Assembly: GCA_903825395.1 (NCBI GenBank) | Contig: CAIKAF010000031.1 | Coordinates: forward strand, 1-64,000 | Source: an uncultured Flavobacteriales bacterium | Lineage (GTDB): Bacteria; Bacteroidota; Bacteroidia; CAIKAF01 | Reading direction: 5' to 3' | DNA: 64,000 nucleotides | Part shown: one piece after another, positions 7,960 to 16,589 of the stretch | Layout of the letters: each line of letters opens with the position of its first letter | Numbering within the stretch: the stretch's first letter is position 1 | Notes under the pieces: generated by a model | The model's input: only the letters and a program-made list of their open reading frames with translations | Told to the model about the DNA's origin: nothing | Databases searched by the model: none | Program-made: the position numbers and the translations under genes

Positions 7960-9683
7960 TGCAGGCTTTTTCTGATTTATTTGCTGTGTTTTGGCATTGG
8001 ATTTCAGTCTTTGACAAAACGAAGCCACTCATTTTTACTCAATGGGAATTTTGGTTGTTTTTCCTCGCCGTCATGCTTGTTTTTTCGGCCCTACACCGAA
8101 GGATTGCTATGCGAAATGCTTTTTTATTTGGTATCAGTTTGTTTTTTTATTTTAAAACAAGTGGACTATTTTGGTTGCTCCTTGTTTTTTCTACGTTCAC
8201 CGACTATGGTATCGCCTTCAAAATTCATGATTCTACAACGCCGTGGAAGCGAAAGGCATGGTTGGCAATCAGTTTATTTTTAAATCTAGGAGCTCTGTCT
8301 TATTTTAAGTATGCTTACTTTTTCACTGATGCCGCCAATAAAATTATACAACCCGATAGCCCATTTTATGTGGTGAACTGGCTCGCCGTTTGGGCAAATC
8401 AATTTGCCCCCGCTTCCATAAATCCAGGCTTTTCTATCGATTCCATTGCTCTTCCTGTAGGTGTTTCCTTTTTCACGTTTCAAACCATGTCTTATTCCAT
8501 TGATGTGTATCGTGGGCAGTTGCAACCGGTAAAAAACATTCTGGATTTTGGCTTTTACGTTTCTTTTTTCCCTCAATTGGTTGCCGGCCCCATTGTTCGC
8601 GCCTCTGAGTTTATCCCTCAAATTTACAAGCCATTTAATCTTAGTCGAGCCGACTGGAGTTATGCAACCTTCCTTATTTTTAATGGATTGGCCAAAAAGC
8701 TCATTTTAGCTGATTACCTAGCGGTTCAGTTTGTAGATAAGGTGTTTGCTACTCCCGAACAATTTATGGGCTTGGATGTGGTGATGGGTTTGCTCGTTTA
8801 TTCCTTGCAAGTGTATGCTGATTTTTCAGGTTATACCGACATCGCTATAGGGGTTGCTCTGCTCATGGGCTTTACGCTGCATGTTAATTTTGATTCGCCA
8901 TATAAGGCTCGAAATGTAGCTGAATTTTGGCGGCGTTGGCACATATCGTTGAGCAGTTGGCTGAAAGATTACCTTTATATACCCTTGGGAGGTAACCGTA
9001 AAGCCACTGCTGGCACTTGGATTTGGACTTTTATTTTAGTGGGTGTAGCGGCCGGCATAAGTGGATTGTGGTGGTTGCTTGCTCTTTTACCTCTTTTACT
9101 AGGGCTTACCTATGCTGTGAGTCGTTGGAAACCTGGCATTTGGCAAGGTATGGTCACCAACATCAATATGCTACTTACCATGTTGATTGGTGGATTGTGG
9201 CATGGAGCCAGTTGGAATTTCTTGGTGTGGGGCGGTCTAAATGGATTGGGAATGCTAGTATATAAAGGCTGGAAGAGAATCTCGCCCTATGAGCATTCGC
9301 GACACCCTTTGGTTACTGCTTGGAAAGTCTTTATTACTTTTATTTTCATATCATTTACTCGTTTATTTTTCCGTTCGGGTGATATTAAAAATCCCAACGA
9401 TAAATGGGAATTGGTGGAAAGTTTATGGCAGCGGATTTGGATGGGACAAGGCTGGGAATTTGGGCATGTTGAGGCCGTTTGGTCTACCTTTGGCTGGATT
9501 TGGGGCATATTTGCACTTGGGATGCTCATTCACTGGTTGCCCTCAAGTTGGAAACAAGGATACCGCAGCGCTTGGGGCCGTATGCCCTTGTATGCTCAAA
9601 TCCCTGCAATGGTGTTGGCCATCTTTATTTTCTATCAATTCATGAACGCTGAGGTTCAGTCATTTATCTATTTTCAGTTTTAA
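7956..9683 (+). CDS. MBOAT family membrane-bound O-acyltransferase (DltB/AlgI/PatA-like)
   Basis: This 575-residue polytopic membrane protein has about a dozen hydrophobic segments. It carries the MBOAT hallmarks: EFWRRWHISLSSWLKDYLY with His329 and the invariant membrane His416 in GGLWHGASWNFLVWGG. FFPQLVAGPIVRA is also typical of the AlgI/DltB group. Such enzymes pass acyl groups, usually acetyl, across the inner membrane to an SGNH partner that finishes transfer onto alginate, teichoic acid or peptidoglycan. It is last of the four-gene operon beginning at 3971. The LysM partner makes peptidoglycan a reasonable acceptor, but an exopolysaccharide is equally compatible with the sequence. Confidence 0.93.
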   Translation: MMQAFSDLFAVFWHWISVFDKTKPLIFTQWEFWLFFLAVMLVFSALHRRIAMRNAFLFGISLFFYFKTSGLFWLLLVFSTFTDYGIAFKIHDSTTPWKRKAWLAISLFLNLGALSYFKYAYFFTDAANKIIQPDSPFYVVNWLAVWANQFAPASINPGFSIDSIALPVGVSFFTFQTMSYSIDVYRGQLQPVKNILDFGFYVSFFPQLVAGPIVRASEFIPQIYKPFNLSRADWSYATFLIFNGLAKKLILADYLAVQFVDKVFATPEQFMGLDVVMGLLVYSLQVYADFSGYTDIAIGVALLMGFTLHVNFDSPYKARNVAEFWRRWHISLSSWLKDYLYIPLGGNRKATAGTWIWTFILVGVAAGISGLWWLLALLPLLLGLTYAVSRWKPGIWQGMVTNINMLLTMLIGGLWHGASWNFLVWGGLNGLGMLVYKGWKRISPYEHSRHPLVTAWKVFITFIFISFTRLFFRSGDIKNPNDKWELVESLWQRIWMGQGWEFGHVEAVWSTFGWIWGIFALGMLIHWLPSSWKQGYRSAWGRMPLYAQIPAMVLAIFIFYQFMNAEVQSFIYFQF

Positions 9684-9918
9684 GGGGGGGATTAAAGTAC
9701 TTGGGTCACCAGTGCTGTGCGTGTCATTTTTATTGCTTTCCCGAACAGATGCCGTGGAGGCAGGTGCTTTGGTTTATTGCCAATAACTTACTGCGAATTG
9801 GATTTGGCCGAGACCAATCTATTGATGGGCGGTGGGAATAAGATTGAAAATGGGGGAGGTATTGTGGAGATTGAAAGAACAGGAAAGCCAAGCTATTCTA
9901 AATGGCGAATAGCAAAGA

Positions 9919-12570
9919 TTAAAATAATGTGGGTTGATCGTCGCCAAAATCTATTACTGTTCCAGGGCTGTAACCCGTGGAGTCGTTGTCTGTGTTGGTT
10001 TCCGTTTCATTTGGTACTGAGTCTTCCAAGGGCTGTTCCGGAATTTCGTTTTCGATTGGAGGCAAGGGATTTCCCCAAGCGATTTTCTTGATGTGGTCAA
10101 AGGCCAGCTTATTGCCCTTGGCCTTTTCCCCGCGTAGGGCCACTAATTCTGTAGCCTCAAGTTCAACACTGGTTTTTTCTTTGGCTACTCCTTTCAAGTA
10201 ATTTAACTGTAAGACGGGTCGAGCATCAAGGCTTGCCGTTTCAATGTAGGATTTGGGGTGGTCGCCAATCAATCCTACCGGTTTATCTTCGGTTTCGGGC
10301 CGGAAGCGTTTTACCATAAACCAGGATTTTTCGGCATCAAAATACACCAAGCTCAGCACTTGGTCTTTTTGATATCGCTCAATCAAAAAGGCATCTTCTT
10401 CAAAGTGCAAACTTAAATCGGGCTTCAACAGCCTGTAGTTTCCTGATTTGCTGATTTCCAGTAGTCGGTCGCCAGGATCAAATCCCCCTAAAAAGCGGCC
10501 GCGTTCATCGGCATTGAGGCGGCGAGTTTCCTCGTCCAGCCAAAACTTAAGGGCGCCCAAGGTAGATTCACCTCGCTCTTTGGCAACAATTCGGCGGATT
10601 GGTGATTTTGAAACTAAGTTTCCTTGTGCAGCCCTTCCCTTGACAGCTAATTCTCCCAAATTGATGTCAAACACCTGTTTGCGCAATTTAGGCCTTGGTT
10701 TTAGATAAATTGTCAGTGTTTCGGATTCTCCATTTGGATTTACGCTAAAGTAAACCACCGCAGAATCTTTGGTGCCTTTGGTTAAATCGTACTCTTTGTC
10801 GCGCGTAATGCTAGTTACTTGGAACCGTTTCATGTACACCGGCCCGTTTTTTCCATCGCGGTACAACAGGTGGTAAACTGTTCGGTCGTCGTCTCGGTTC
10901 CAAACTGCAATATGAATTAGGCCCTTTCCTACATGGCCTTTTTCCGTTACTCTTGTAACCATCATTGAACCGTCTTCCCGAATTACCACGATATCGTCTA
11001 TGTCAGAACACTCTGAAATAAACTCGGCATTTTTCAAACCAAAGCCAGCAAATCCATTTTCACGATCCAGAAAAAGTTTTTCGGTTCTTGCCACCACTTT
11101 TGTTGCTTCAATGGATTCAAAAGAGCGGATTTCTGTTTTTCGTTCTCGGCCTTTGCCGTATTTACGTTTTAATTCTTTATACCATTCAATGGCATAATCG
11201 GTAAGAGTGGAAAGGTTTGCACGTACTTGAGCCAATTCTTCCGCAAGTCGTTTTAGCTTTTCATCGGCTTTAAAACCATCAAATTTTGAAATGCGTTTAA
11301 TGCGGATTTCGGTGAGTTTACTGATGTCATCCACCGTAATTTCTCGGTAAAATTGAGGCTTAAAGGGAGTTAATCCTGCATCAATAATCTGTAAAATGGC
11401 TTCCCAGGTTTCGCATTCCTCAATATCGCGGTAAATTCGATTTTCTATGAAAATCTTTTCCAGCGAGGTGTAAAGAATATCTTCTTGCAATTCTCCTTCC
11501 CTGATTTGCAGCTCCATTTCAAGCAAACGCTTGGTATGTTCAGTGTTTCGCGTCAGTATTTCTTCTACGCCAATGAATTCAGGCCGTTGGTTGTAAATAA
11601 CGGTGGCGTTGGGAGACACACTGACTTCACAGTCGGTAAAGGCATAAAGGGCATCTAAGGTTTGGTCGGGCGAGGTTCCCGGGTGCAAGTGAATCAGAAT
11701 TTCAACATCTTGGGCTGTGTTGTCTTCAATTTTTTTAACCTTGATTTTACCTTTTTCGTTGGCAGAGATAATGCTGTCAATCAGGCTTCCGGTAGTTGTA
11801 CCAAATGGGATTTCTGTCACACAAAGGGTGCGGGGGTCTTGAATAGAAATTCGAGCGCGGATGCGTAATTTTCCTCCCCTCAATCCTGAATTGTATTTTG
11901 ATACATCTACCATTCCGCCAGTTGGAAAATCCGGGAATAACTCCACCGATTTTCCTTTCAGCACCTGAATACTGGCATCAATCAATTCATTGAAATTATG
12001 AGGCATGATTTTACAAGCCAAACCGACGGCAATCCCTTCTACACCTTGGGCCAGCAGCAAAGGGAACTTCACGGGCAGCGTTACGGGCTCTTTGTTCCGT
12101 CCGTCATAACTTAAATTCCATTCTGTGGTTTTTGGATTGAACACCACCTCTTTTGCAAATGCGGTTAGGCGAGCCTCAATATACCTGGAGGCTGCGGCGC
12201 TATCGCCGGTCATGATGTTGCCCCAGTTTCCTTGAGTATCAATCAGTACTTCCTTTTGGCCCAATTGTACCATGGCATCGGTAATGGACATGTCGCCATG
12301 GGGATGATACTTCATCGTGTTTCCAATGACATTGGCTACCTTGTTGTACCTTCCGTCTTCCAATTCCATCATAGAATGAAGAATTCGGCGCTGAACGGGC
12401 TTAAGGCCATCTTCCAATGCGGGAACTGCGCGCTCTAAAATAACGTAAGAGGCATAGTCCAGAAAATACTCTTGGTACATGCCTGAAATGAACGATTGAG
12501 AGGCGAAACCTGTTCCCTCACTTCCGGCAGTGCCTAAATCGTCCTCCAATTCCGGATCTTCATCGGTCAT
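9919..12570 (-). CDS. parC: DNA topoisomerase IV subunit A
   Basis: This 883-residue type IIA topoisomerase A subunit cuts and religates DNA to decatenate chromosomes with ParE. The N-terminal domain includes ALEDGLKPVQRRIL, KYHPHGD and the active-site Tyr130 in ASRYIEARLT. The C-terminal third has degenerate beta-propeller blades, for example GRAAQGNLVS, but no canonical GyrA box, which favours ParC over GyrA. The length fits Bacteroidota ParC. The tail from about residue 830 is acidic and low in complexity. parE is not adjacent. The 235 bp between this gene and the convergent MBOAT gene hold no convincing gene. A -7 box lies immediately before the start. Confidence 0.93.
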   Translation of the reverse strand: MTDEDPELEDDLGTAGSEGTGFASQSFISGMYQEYFLDYASYVILERAVPALEDGLKPVQRRILHSMMELEDGRYNKVANVIGNTMKYHPHGDMSITDAMVQLGQKEVLIDTQGNWGNIMTGDSAAASRYIEARLTAFAKEVVFNPKTTEWNLSYDGRNKEPVTLPVKFPLLLAQGVEGIAVGLACKIMPHNFNELIDASIQVLKGKSVELFPDFPTGGMVDVSKYNSGLRGGKLRIRARISIQDPRTLCVTEIPFGTTTGSLIDSIISANEKGKIKVKKIEDNTAQDVEILIHLHPGTSPDQTLDALYAFTDCEVSVSPNATVIYNQRPEFIGVEEILTRNTEHTKRLLEMELQIREGELQEDILYTSLEKIFIENRIYRDIEECETWEAILQIIDAGLTPFKPQFYREITVDDISKLTEIRIKRISKFDGFKADEKLKRLAEELAQVRANLSTLTDYAIEWYKELKRKYGKGRERKTEIRSFESIEATKVVARTEKLFLDRENGFAGFGLKNAEFISECSDIDDIVVIREDGSMMVTRVTEKGHVGKGLIHIAVWNRDDDRTVYHLLYRDGKNGPVYMKRFQVTSITRDKEYDLTKGTKDSAVVYFSVNPNGESETLTIYLKPRPKLRKQVFDINLGELAVKGRAAQGNLVSKSPIRRIVAKERGESTLGALKFWLDEETRRLNADERGRFLGGFDPGDRLLEISKSGNYRLLKPDLSLHFEEDAFLIERYQKDQVLSLVYFDAEKSWFMVKRFRPETEDKPVGLIGDHPKSYIETASLDARPVLQLNYLKGVAKEKTSVELEATELVALRGEKAKGNKLAFDHIKKIAWGNPLPPIENEIPEQPLEDSVPNETETNTDNDSTGYSPGTVIDFGDDQPTLF

Positions 12571-12574
12571 GCTG

Positions 12575-12582
12575 CAAATTTA
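12575..12582 (-). promoter_or_regulatory. -7 promoter box of parC
   Basis: The minus strand reads TAAATTTG, an exact fit to the Bacteroidota -7 consensus TAnnTTTG, only a few bases before the parC ATG. This implies a very short leader. No clear TTTG -33 element is seen at normal spacing. Confidence 0.5.
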
Positions 12583-12625
12583 ACAAATTGTGTGGTTTTT
12601 GGCTAGAGGTCGGTAGCGGGTTTCC

Positions 12626-13144
12626 TTAATCATTGCTTGGAACATCGGAAAGCAGTTGCTCTATCACATTGAACACGATGGGGCAAAGGGTATAATGTTC
12701 CCAGGTCAGGCGGCGAAACATAAAATGAGCTCGATACAAATGTGGAAAATCGGCGCAGGATTCGGGGCGTTGGGCATAGATGCTGCAAGAGTTCCCGCAG
12801 AGATATCGGCATGGAGTTGCTTTCAAAAAGAGGGTGCCGTTTTCTAGGCTGTTTGTTCGCGCTTCTAAAAATTCTTCCTTGGTTTTTGATTCCAACCTGG
12901 CTAGTCGTTTGACATCCTCAGAACTGAGCTGAGGTTCGAGCACTTTACAGCAGGCTCCACACGCTTTACAATCGATAGCGGCTTCAATTTTTGGTCCAAT
13001 TTCCGCTACTCTCCGATCAATGTCTGCGGATGCTTTCCGGCGTAGTCTTTTTTTTATATCACCGATTTCACCGGGTGGCCTGCGGGACAGTTCGGCCCGC
13101 AATTCCTCTGGATTGCTAACCCATTGCGGCTTGGGCTTTTGCAC
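12626..13144 (-). CDS. YkgJ-family cysteine-cluster protein
   Basis: This 172-residue cytoplasmic protein contains the CxxCxxCC cluster (CKACGACC) near residue 60, and further Cys pairs in CRYLCGNSCSIYAQRPESC near residues 110-130. This is the layout of the YkgJ/UPF0153 family, thought to chelate Zn or an Fe-S cluster. Function in the family is unknown. It lies 6 bp after the PaaE-like reductase gene, so the two are probably cotranscribed, which is compatible with a redox or metal-related role. parC downstream has its own promoter box. Confidence 0.85.
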   Translation of the reverse strand: MQKPKPQWVSNPEELRAELSRRPPGEIGDIKKRLRRKASADIDRRVAEIGPKIEAAIDCKACGACCKVLEPQLSSEDVKRLARLESKTKEEFLEARTNSLENGTLFLKATPCRYLCGNSCSIYAQRPESCADFPHLYRAHFMFRRLTWEHYTLCPIVFNVIEQLLSDVPSND

Positions 13145-13150
13145 AGCGTT

Positions 13151-14218
13151 TTAATCCAAATACTCCAACCGTACAACGGAAGTGGTAGGGTGCGCTTGAC
13201 AGGTCAACACATAGCCTTGTTTAACCTCGTCGGCACTCAAGATGTTGTTTTCATCCATCCGAGCGCTTCCTTCCGTAATTTTAGCCATGCAGGTGGAACA
13301 AATTCCAGCTTCGCAGCTAAATGGGGCATCTAAGCCTGCTTTAGTGGCAGCCTTTAAAATGCTGGTGTTGTCTTTTATTAAAACCTCAGTAGTTTCTCCG
13401 TATAGAGTTACAAACACCTTGCTCCCCTCGGTTGGGGCTTCGGTTGATGCCTGAGCCGTTTCTACTTTGTCAGCAGATGTGGGAGCTGAGAAATATTCAA
13501 TGTAAATCTGATTTTCAGGTAAGCCGGTCTCCAAAAGAGCTTGTTTTGCGGCTTCCATCATTGGGCCCGGGCCACAAATAAATGCATGACTTTGAGCGCC
13601 CCAAGATTCGGTGGCAACGCTTTCTTTTACCACGTCTTTTCCTAGTGGACCAGACAGGTAAATTCCGGAAGCCCCTGAATCTAAAAAGTGTTTTACTTCA
13701 ATTCGGTCTCCATATTGCTCGACCAGTGCCTGTAACTTCAACTCAAAAATAATGGACTCTTTGTTTCGGTTGGCATACAGTAATAAGATGCTGGAATTGG
13801 GTTCCGAATTCAATACTGTTCGCAAAATGCTCATCATTGGAGTAATGCCACTTCCTCCAGCGATTAAAATGTATCGTCTTTGTAGCGAAGCATCTACGGG
13901 CAAATAAAAGCGGCCTTCGGGGGCCATCACCTCTAAGCGGTCTCCCGCCTTTGTATTTCGATTTAAGTGACCAGACATTTTACCTCCGTTGACCTCCTTT
14001 ACAGCTACGGTTAATCTCTGATCTAAACCAGGAGCTGAACACAAGGAATAGGCTCGACGCACTTCCTCACCTGCCACTATGGCCTTCAAGGTAAGGTACT
14101 GGCCGGAAATATAAGAAAAGGTCTGAGCAAGCTCAGATGGTACTTCGAAAGAAATGGAAACGGCATCGGGAGTTTCCCGGATTACTTCTGCGATTTGCAA
14201 TGAATGAAACTGAGCCAT
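13151..14218 (-). CDS. PaaE/PaaK-like FAD- and 2Fe-2S-dependent oxidoreductase
   Basis: This 355-residue protein has the three domains of phenylacetyl-CoA epoxidase reductase-type enzymes. An FAD-binding barrel carries RRAYSLCSAP near residue 55. An NAD(P)-binding domain carries GGSGITPMMS near 120 and ICGPGPMME near 215. A C-terminal plant-type ferredoxin has Cys spacing CEAGICSTC plus a later Cys in LTCQAHP. It passes electrons from NAD(P)H to a partner oxygenase or desaturase. No paaABCD genes are next to it, so the partner is not evident and the phenylacetate name should not be assumed. It is followed by the YkgJ-family gene. Confidence 0.87.
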   Translation of the reverse strand: MAQFHSLQIAEVIRETPDAVSISFEVPSELAQTFSYISGQYLTLKAIVAGEEVRRAYSLCSAPGLDQRLTVAVKEVNGGKMSGHLNRNTKAGDRLEVMAPEGRFYLPVDASLQRRYILIAGGSGITPMMSILRTVLNSEPNSSILLLYANRNKESIIFELKLQALVEQYGDRIEVKHFLDSGASGIYLSGPLGKDVVKESVATESWGAQSHAFICGPGPMMEAAKQALLETGLPENQIYIEYFSAPTSADKVETAQASTEAPTEGSKVFVTLYGETTEVLIKDNTSILKAATKAGLDAPFSCEAGICSTCMAKITEGSARMDENNILSADEVKQGYVLTCQAHPTTSVVRLEYLD

Positions 14219-14226
14219 ATGTACTG

Positions 14227-14234
14227 TATCTTTG
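14227..14234 (+). promoter_or_regulatory. -7 promoter box for the downstream NAD(P)-binding protein gene
   Basis: The plus strand reads TATCTTTG, an exact TAnnTTTG match, 37 bp before the ATG at 14272. It lies between two divergent genes. A TTTG at 14194-14197 is 29 bp upstream, too far for a standard -33 box. Confidence 0.5.
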
Positions 14235-14271
14235 CCTTATAAAATTTGAAGCACGAAAATAAGGAATTCCC

Positions 14272-14925
14272 ATGAGCTCTAAACAAGAAACTGCACTGGT
14301 TGTTGGCGCTACAGGTATGATTGGACTGGAATTAACGCGTCAATTGCTTCAGAATGAGTCCATCGCCCAGGTAAGCGTTGTTGTTCGTGGAACGTTTCCC
14401 TTACAGGATCCAAAGTTGTTGATTATTAGGCCGGATTGGTCTGAAGTCCATGCTTGGGGCGAAGAAATAAAGGCAGACCAGGTATATTGCTGTTTGGGCA
14501 GTACCATCAAAAAGGCCGGTAGCCTTGCTGCATTTCGGGCGGTAGATGTGGATTTGGTACTAGCCATTGCACGCAGAGCTCAATTGTGGTGCCGTAGTTT
14601 TACTGTCATTTCTTCGCAGGGTGCTAGTTCGGCATCTATGTTCCCATACTTAAAAGCCAAAGGCGATATGGAAATTGGACTTAGAAAACTAGGTTTTGCG
14701 CGACTATCCATTGTGCGGCCTGGATTGTTGTTGGGGGAGCGCAATGAATCTAGACCCGCAGAACGTTTGGCTATGAAAATCATGGGACCTCTGTCTCCTG
14801 TTTTGCGGGGGCGGCTGCGCTTTTTAAGGCCGGTTCGTGCCCAAAAACTGGCTTCATTTATGATGCAGGTTGGAGCTGATTTCAGTGAGGGTATTTACCA
14901 TTATGAGAATCAGGATTTAAATTGA
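14272..14925 (+). CDS. NAD(P)-binding short-chain oxidoreductase (HTATIP2/TIP30-like)
   Basis: This 217-residue Rossmann-fold protein opens with VVGATGMIGLELTRQLL, the Gly-rich NAD(P) loop of the extended/atypical SDR group. Downstream segments YCCLGSTIKKAGS, FTVISSQGAS and the YLKAKGDMEIGLRKLG stretch match the small NAD(P)H-binding 'nucleoside-diphosphate-sugar epimerase-like' proteins related to TIP30. The YxxxK catalytic pair is present as YLKAK. The substrate is unknown. It is a single gene transcribed away from the PaaE-like reductase and convergent with the archaemetzincin gene. Confidence 0.8.
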   Translation: MSSKQETALVVGATGMIGLELTRQLLQNESIAQVSVVVRGTFPLQDPKLLIIRPDWSEVHAWGEEIKADQVYCCLGSTIKKAGSLAAFRAVDVDLVLAIARRAQLWCRSFTVISSQGASSASMFPYLKAKGDMEIGLRKLGFARLSIVRPGLLLGERNESRPAERLAMKIMGPLSPVLRGRLRFLRPVRAQKLASFMMQVGADFSEGIYHYENQDLN

Positions 14926-14944
14926 GCTGCGCCCATTTACTTGG

Positions 14945-15709
14945 CTAGGACTTTGGCAATTTCATTCGGCAAGATGAACAAAAGTCGAGTTTCACCTTAT
15001 CAATGGTTTTTATGCTTTCGGCAGCGTCCATCATCACGCAACCAGAATTGGGACAGTGCGGCAAGCCGAAATTATGGCCGACCTCATGTACGCTGATCTT
15101 CTTTAATTGGCTTATAAAAAGAGGATTGGCGGAATTCAGGCGATACGTTGAAACAATGCAGGCCACGCCGGGACAGAAACCAAGTCCAAAAACGCCCCAA
15201 TCTTGGTACTTGGATGCTGGCTTTAACGTTTGACCATGTTTGTCGCGCTTGGTTGTGGAAATATCCTTGTTTGTTAGCCCTAAAACACAAACAAATTGCT
15301 TTTTTTTCTGTCGTCTTAAATGTACAATCAGGCTGTCAGCGCGGTACCTGGGAGTTTTAATGTGTACAAAGGTATGGGCTGGTAAAGGTTGTGGAGGCAA
15401 CACAATAACCTTAAAATTAAAGGTGGCTTCAAGGGCTGAGGCAACGGACGTCGCATGAACCTTAGAAAATTGGCCGAAGGGTTGAAGCCCAATGATGGAA
15501 GCATGAAGCTCGGTCGGCGGTGTTGTTTTTTTCTCCTGCAAACTAGGGTTGACCTCAGTTGTATATCCGCAACCAAGCCCCAAAATAAATAGGATTAAAC
15601 TATGTAAATTCAATTTATGTAAATCAAAAAAAGGGAAGGTAGTGTAAGTTCTTAAAATTGCGCATTTGTTTTCAAAAGTAGATGCAATTTTCTGATTTCT
15701 ATTCTGCAT
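14945..15709 (-). CDS. Archaemetzincin-type zinc metalloprotease, predicted lipoprotein
   Basis: The C-terminus carries the full archaemetzincin signature: HEVGHNFGLPHC, then four residues, CVM, exactly 17 residues, and CSSC. The three His and Glu bind zinc and catalyse peptide hydrolysis; the four Cys are expected to bind a structural zinc. The ATG at 15709 gives 254 residues but leaves a 33-residue charged lead before a hydrophobic stretch ending LGLGC, a lipobox. A TTG at 15613 would give a neat lipoprotein signal peptide (NLHSLILFILGLGC), so that start may be the true one. The gene stands alone. Substrate is unknown. Confidence 0.85.
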   Translation of the reverse strand: MQNRNQKIASTFENKCAILRTYTTFPFFDLHKLNLHSLILFILGLGCGYTTEVNPSLQEKKTTPPTELHASIIGLQPFGQFSKVHATSVASALEATFNFKVIVLPPQPLPAHTFVHIKTPRYRADSLIVHLRRQKKKQFVCVLGLTNKDISTTKRDKHGQTLKPASKYQDWGVFGLGFCPGVACIVSTYRLNSANPLFISQLKKISVHEVGHNFGLPHCPNSGCVMMDAAESIKTIDKVKLDFCSSCRMKLPKS

Positions 15710-16589
15710 TTTTTGAAAGGTTTCTGATTTTTCAAAGGCAATTGGATAGAAAAAAATGCTCTGTTTTCTGTATTGGGCGTTAATTTACCTATTGACCATA
15801 ACTAATATTGACTTAAAGATTTGGAATAAGCAGGATGTGATAATTGGTAATTGAATTTAGCTTGCGGGCTTTGCTCCTGACCTTCTTTTAATGCATTTGA
15901 TGAGTAAACTCGTTTTTTCAAAACATCTTGTGGTTTAAATGCATTACACGGCAAGCCAATCAGATGGCTTTAACCTAAAAACCCTCTATTCTTCAAAACA
16001 TTTTTATGCCCTTTCCCCTTGAAATTAATAAAATCCTTGCGTAAATTCGTAGTTCATCGATGAAACGTTAAAAAGGACTTCGTCACGTATTTGGGGTGGC
16101 GAAGAATAGTTAGGGCACTTTTTGGAGTGAACTACGGGAATTTGGGGAAGTTGAAAAATGGAACCAGATTCGCCTTGGGGAGTCTCAGAAAAGCTTTCTG
16201 AATCGTGCAAAGGCAACTTTGCTGGTGCAGAAAGCGGGAGCATGGGAATGAGACTGGATGAACTGGCAAATTCATCCTTTTTACAGGAGGGGAAATTGGA
16301 AGGGGATTTGAGGAGGGGTTCGAAAGAGGTGGCGGTCAAATAAATTTTCAATAATCCTTTAAGGCGGTGGAAAAAGTTGGCGACCCGAAGGGCGCGAGGC
16401 AACCTTTTTTGGGTAAGCTAAAGCGTAGCCTTCAGGAAAACGCTATTGGCAGTTATCGACACCCAAAAAAGGGAATCCCACCCCTTAAACGCCCCAAATT
16501 CCATTCACTTCTTCCAAATTAATACACAAGATTCTACAACTTCTATGCACAGTGCATTTATTTTCACCAGCAGATGCTACCTTTAATCC
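15710..16589. other. 880-bp stretch without a convincing gene
   Basis: Short open frames exist on both strands (for example 16025-16402 minus) but they have no domain, no start context and low-complexity Ser/Pro-rich products, so I do not call them. Two inverted repeats are visible: TAATGCATTT at 15889-15898 against AAATGCATTA at 15937-15946, and the longer two-part repeat at 16358-16489 listed separately. A TACCTTTA at 16578-16585 resembles the -7 box for the gene starting at 16590. Confidence 0.6.
16358..16489. repeat. Two-part inverted repeat
   Basis: Outer arms TTTAAGGCGGTGG (16358-16370) and CCACCCCTTAAA (16478-16489) are complementary with one unpaired base. Inner arms CCTTTTTTGGGT (16403-16414) and ACCCAAAAAAGG (16461-16472) are perfectly complementary over 12 bp. 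The arrangement is nested, so the whole 132-bp stretch could fold into one hairpin with an internal bulge. It may be a small non-autonomous repeat or a structured transcript. No second copy occurs in the window. Confidence 0.6.

Noticed and set aside
9717-10091. Plus-strand open frames at the parC/MBOAT junction, including a 30-codon ATG frame at 9749-9841
   Set aside because: The long one lies mostly antisense to parC. The short one has no ribosome-binding context or domain and sits in a convergent gap.
16025-16402. 125-codon minus-strand open frame in the 880-bp gap
   Set aside because: The product is Ser/Pro-rich without domain or signal, and it covers part of an inverted repeat, so it is more likely chance.
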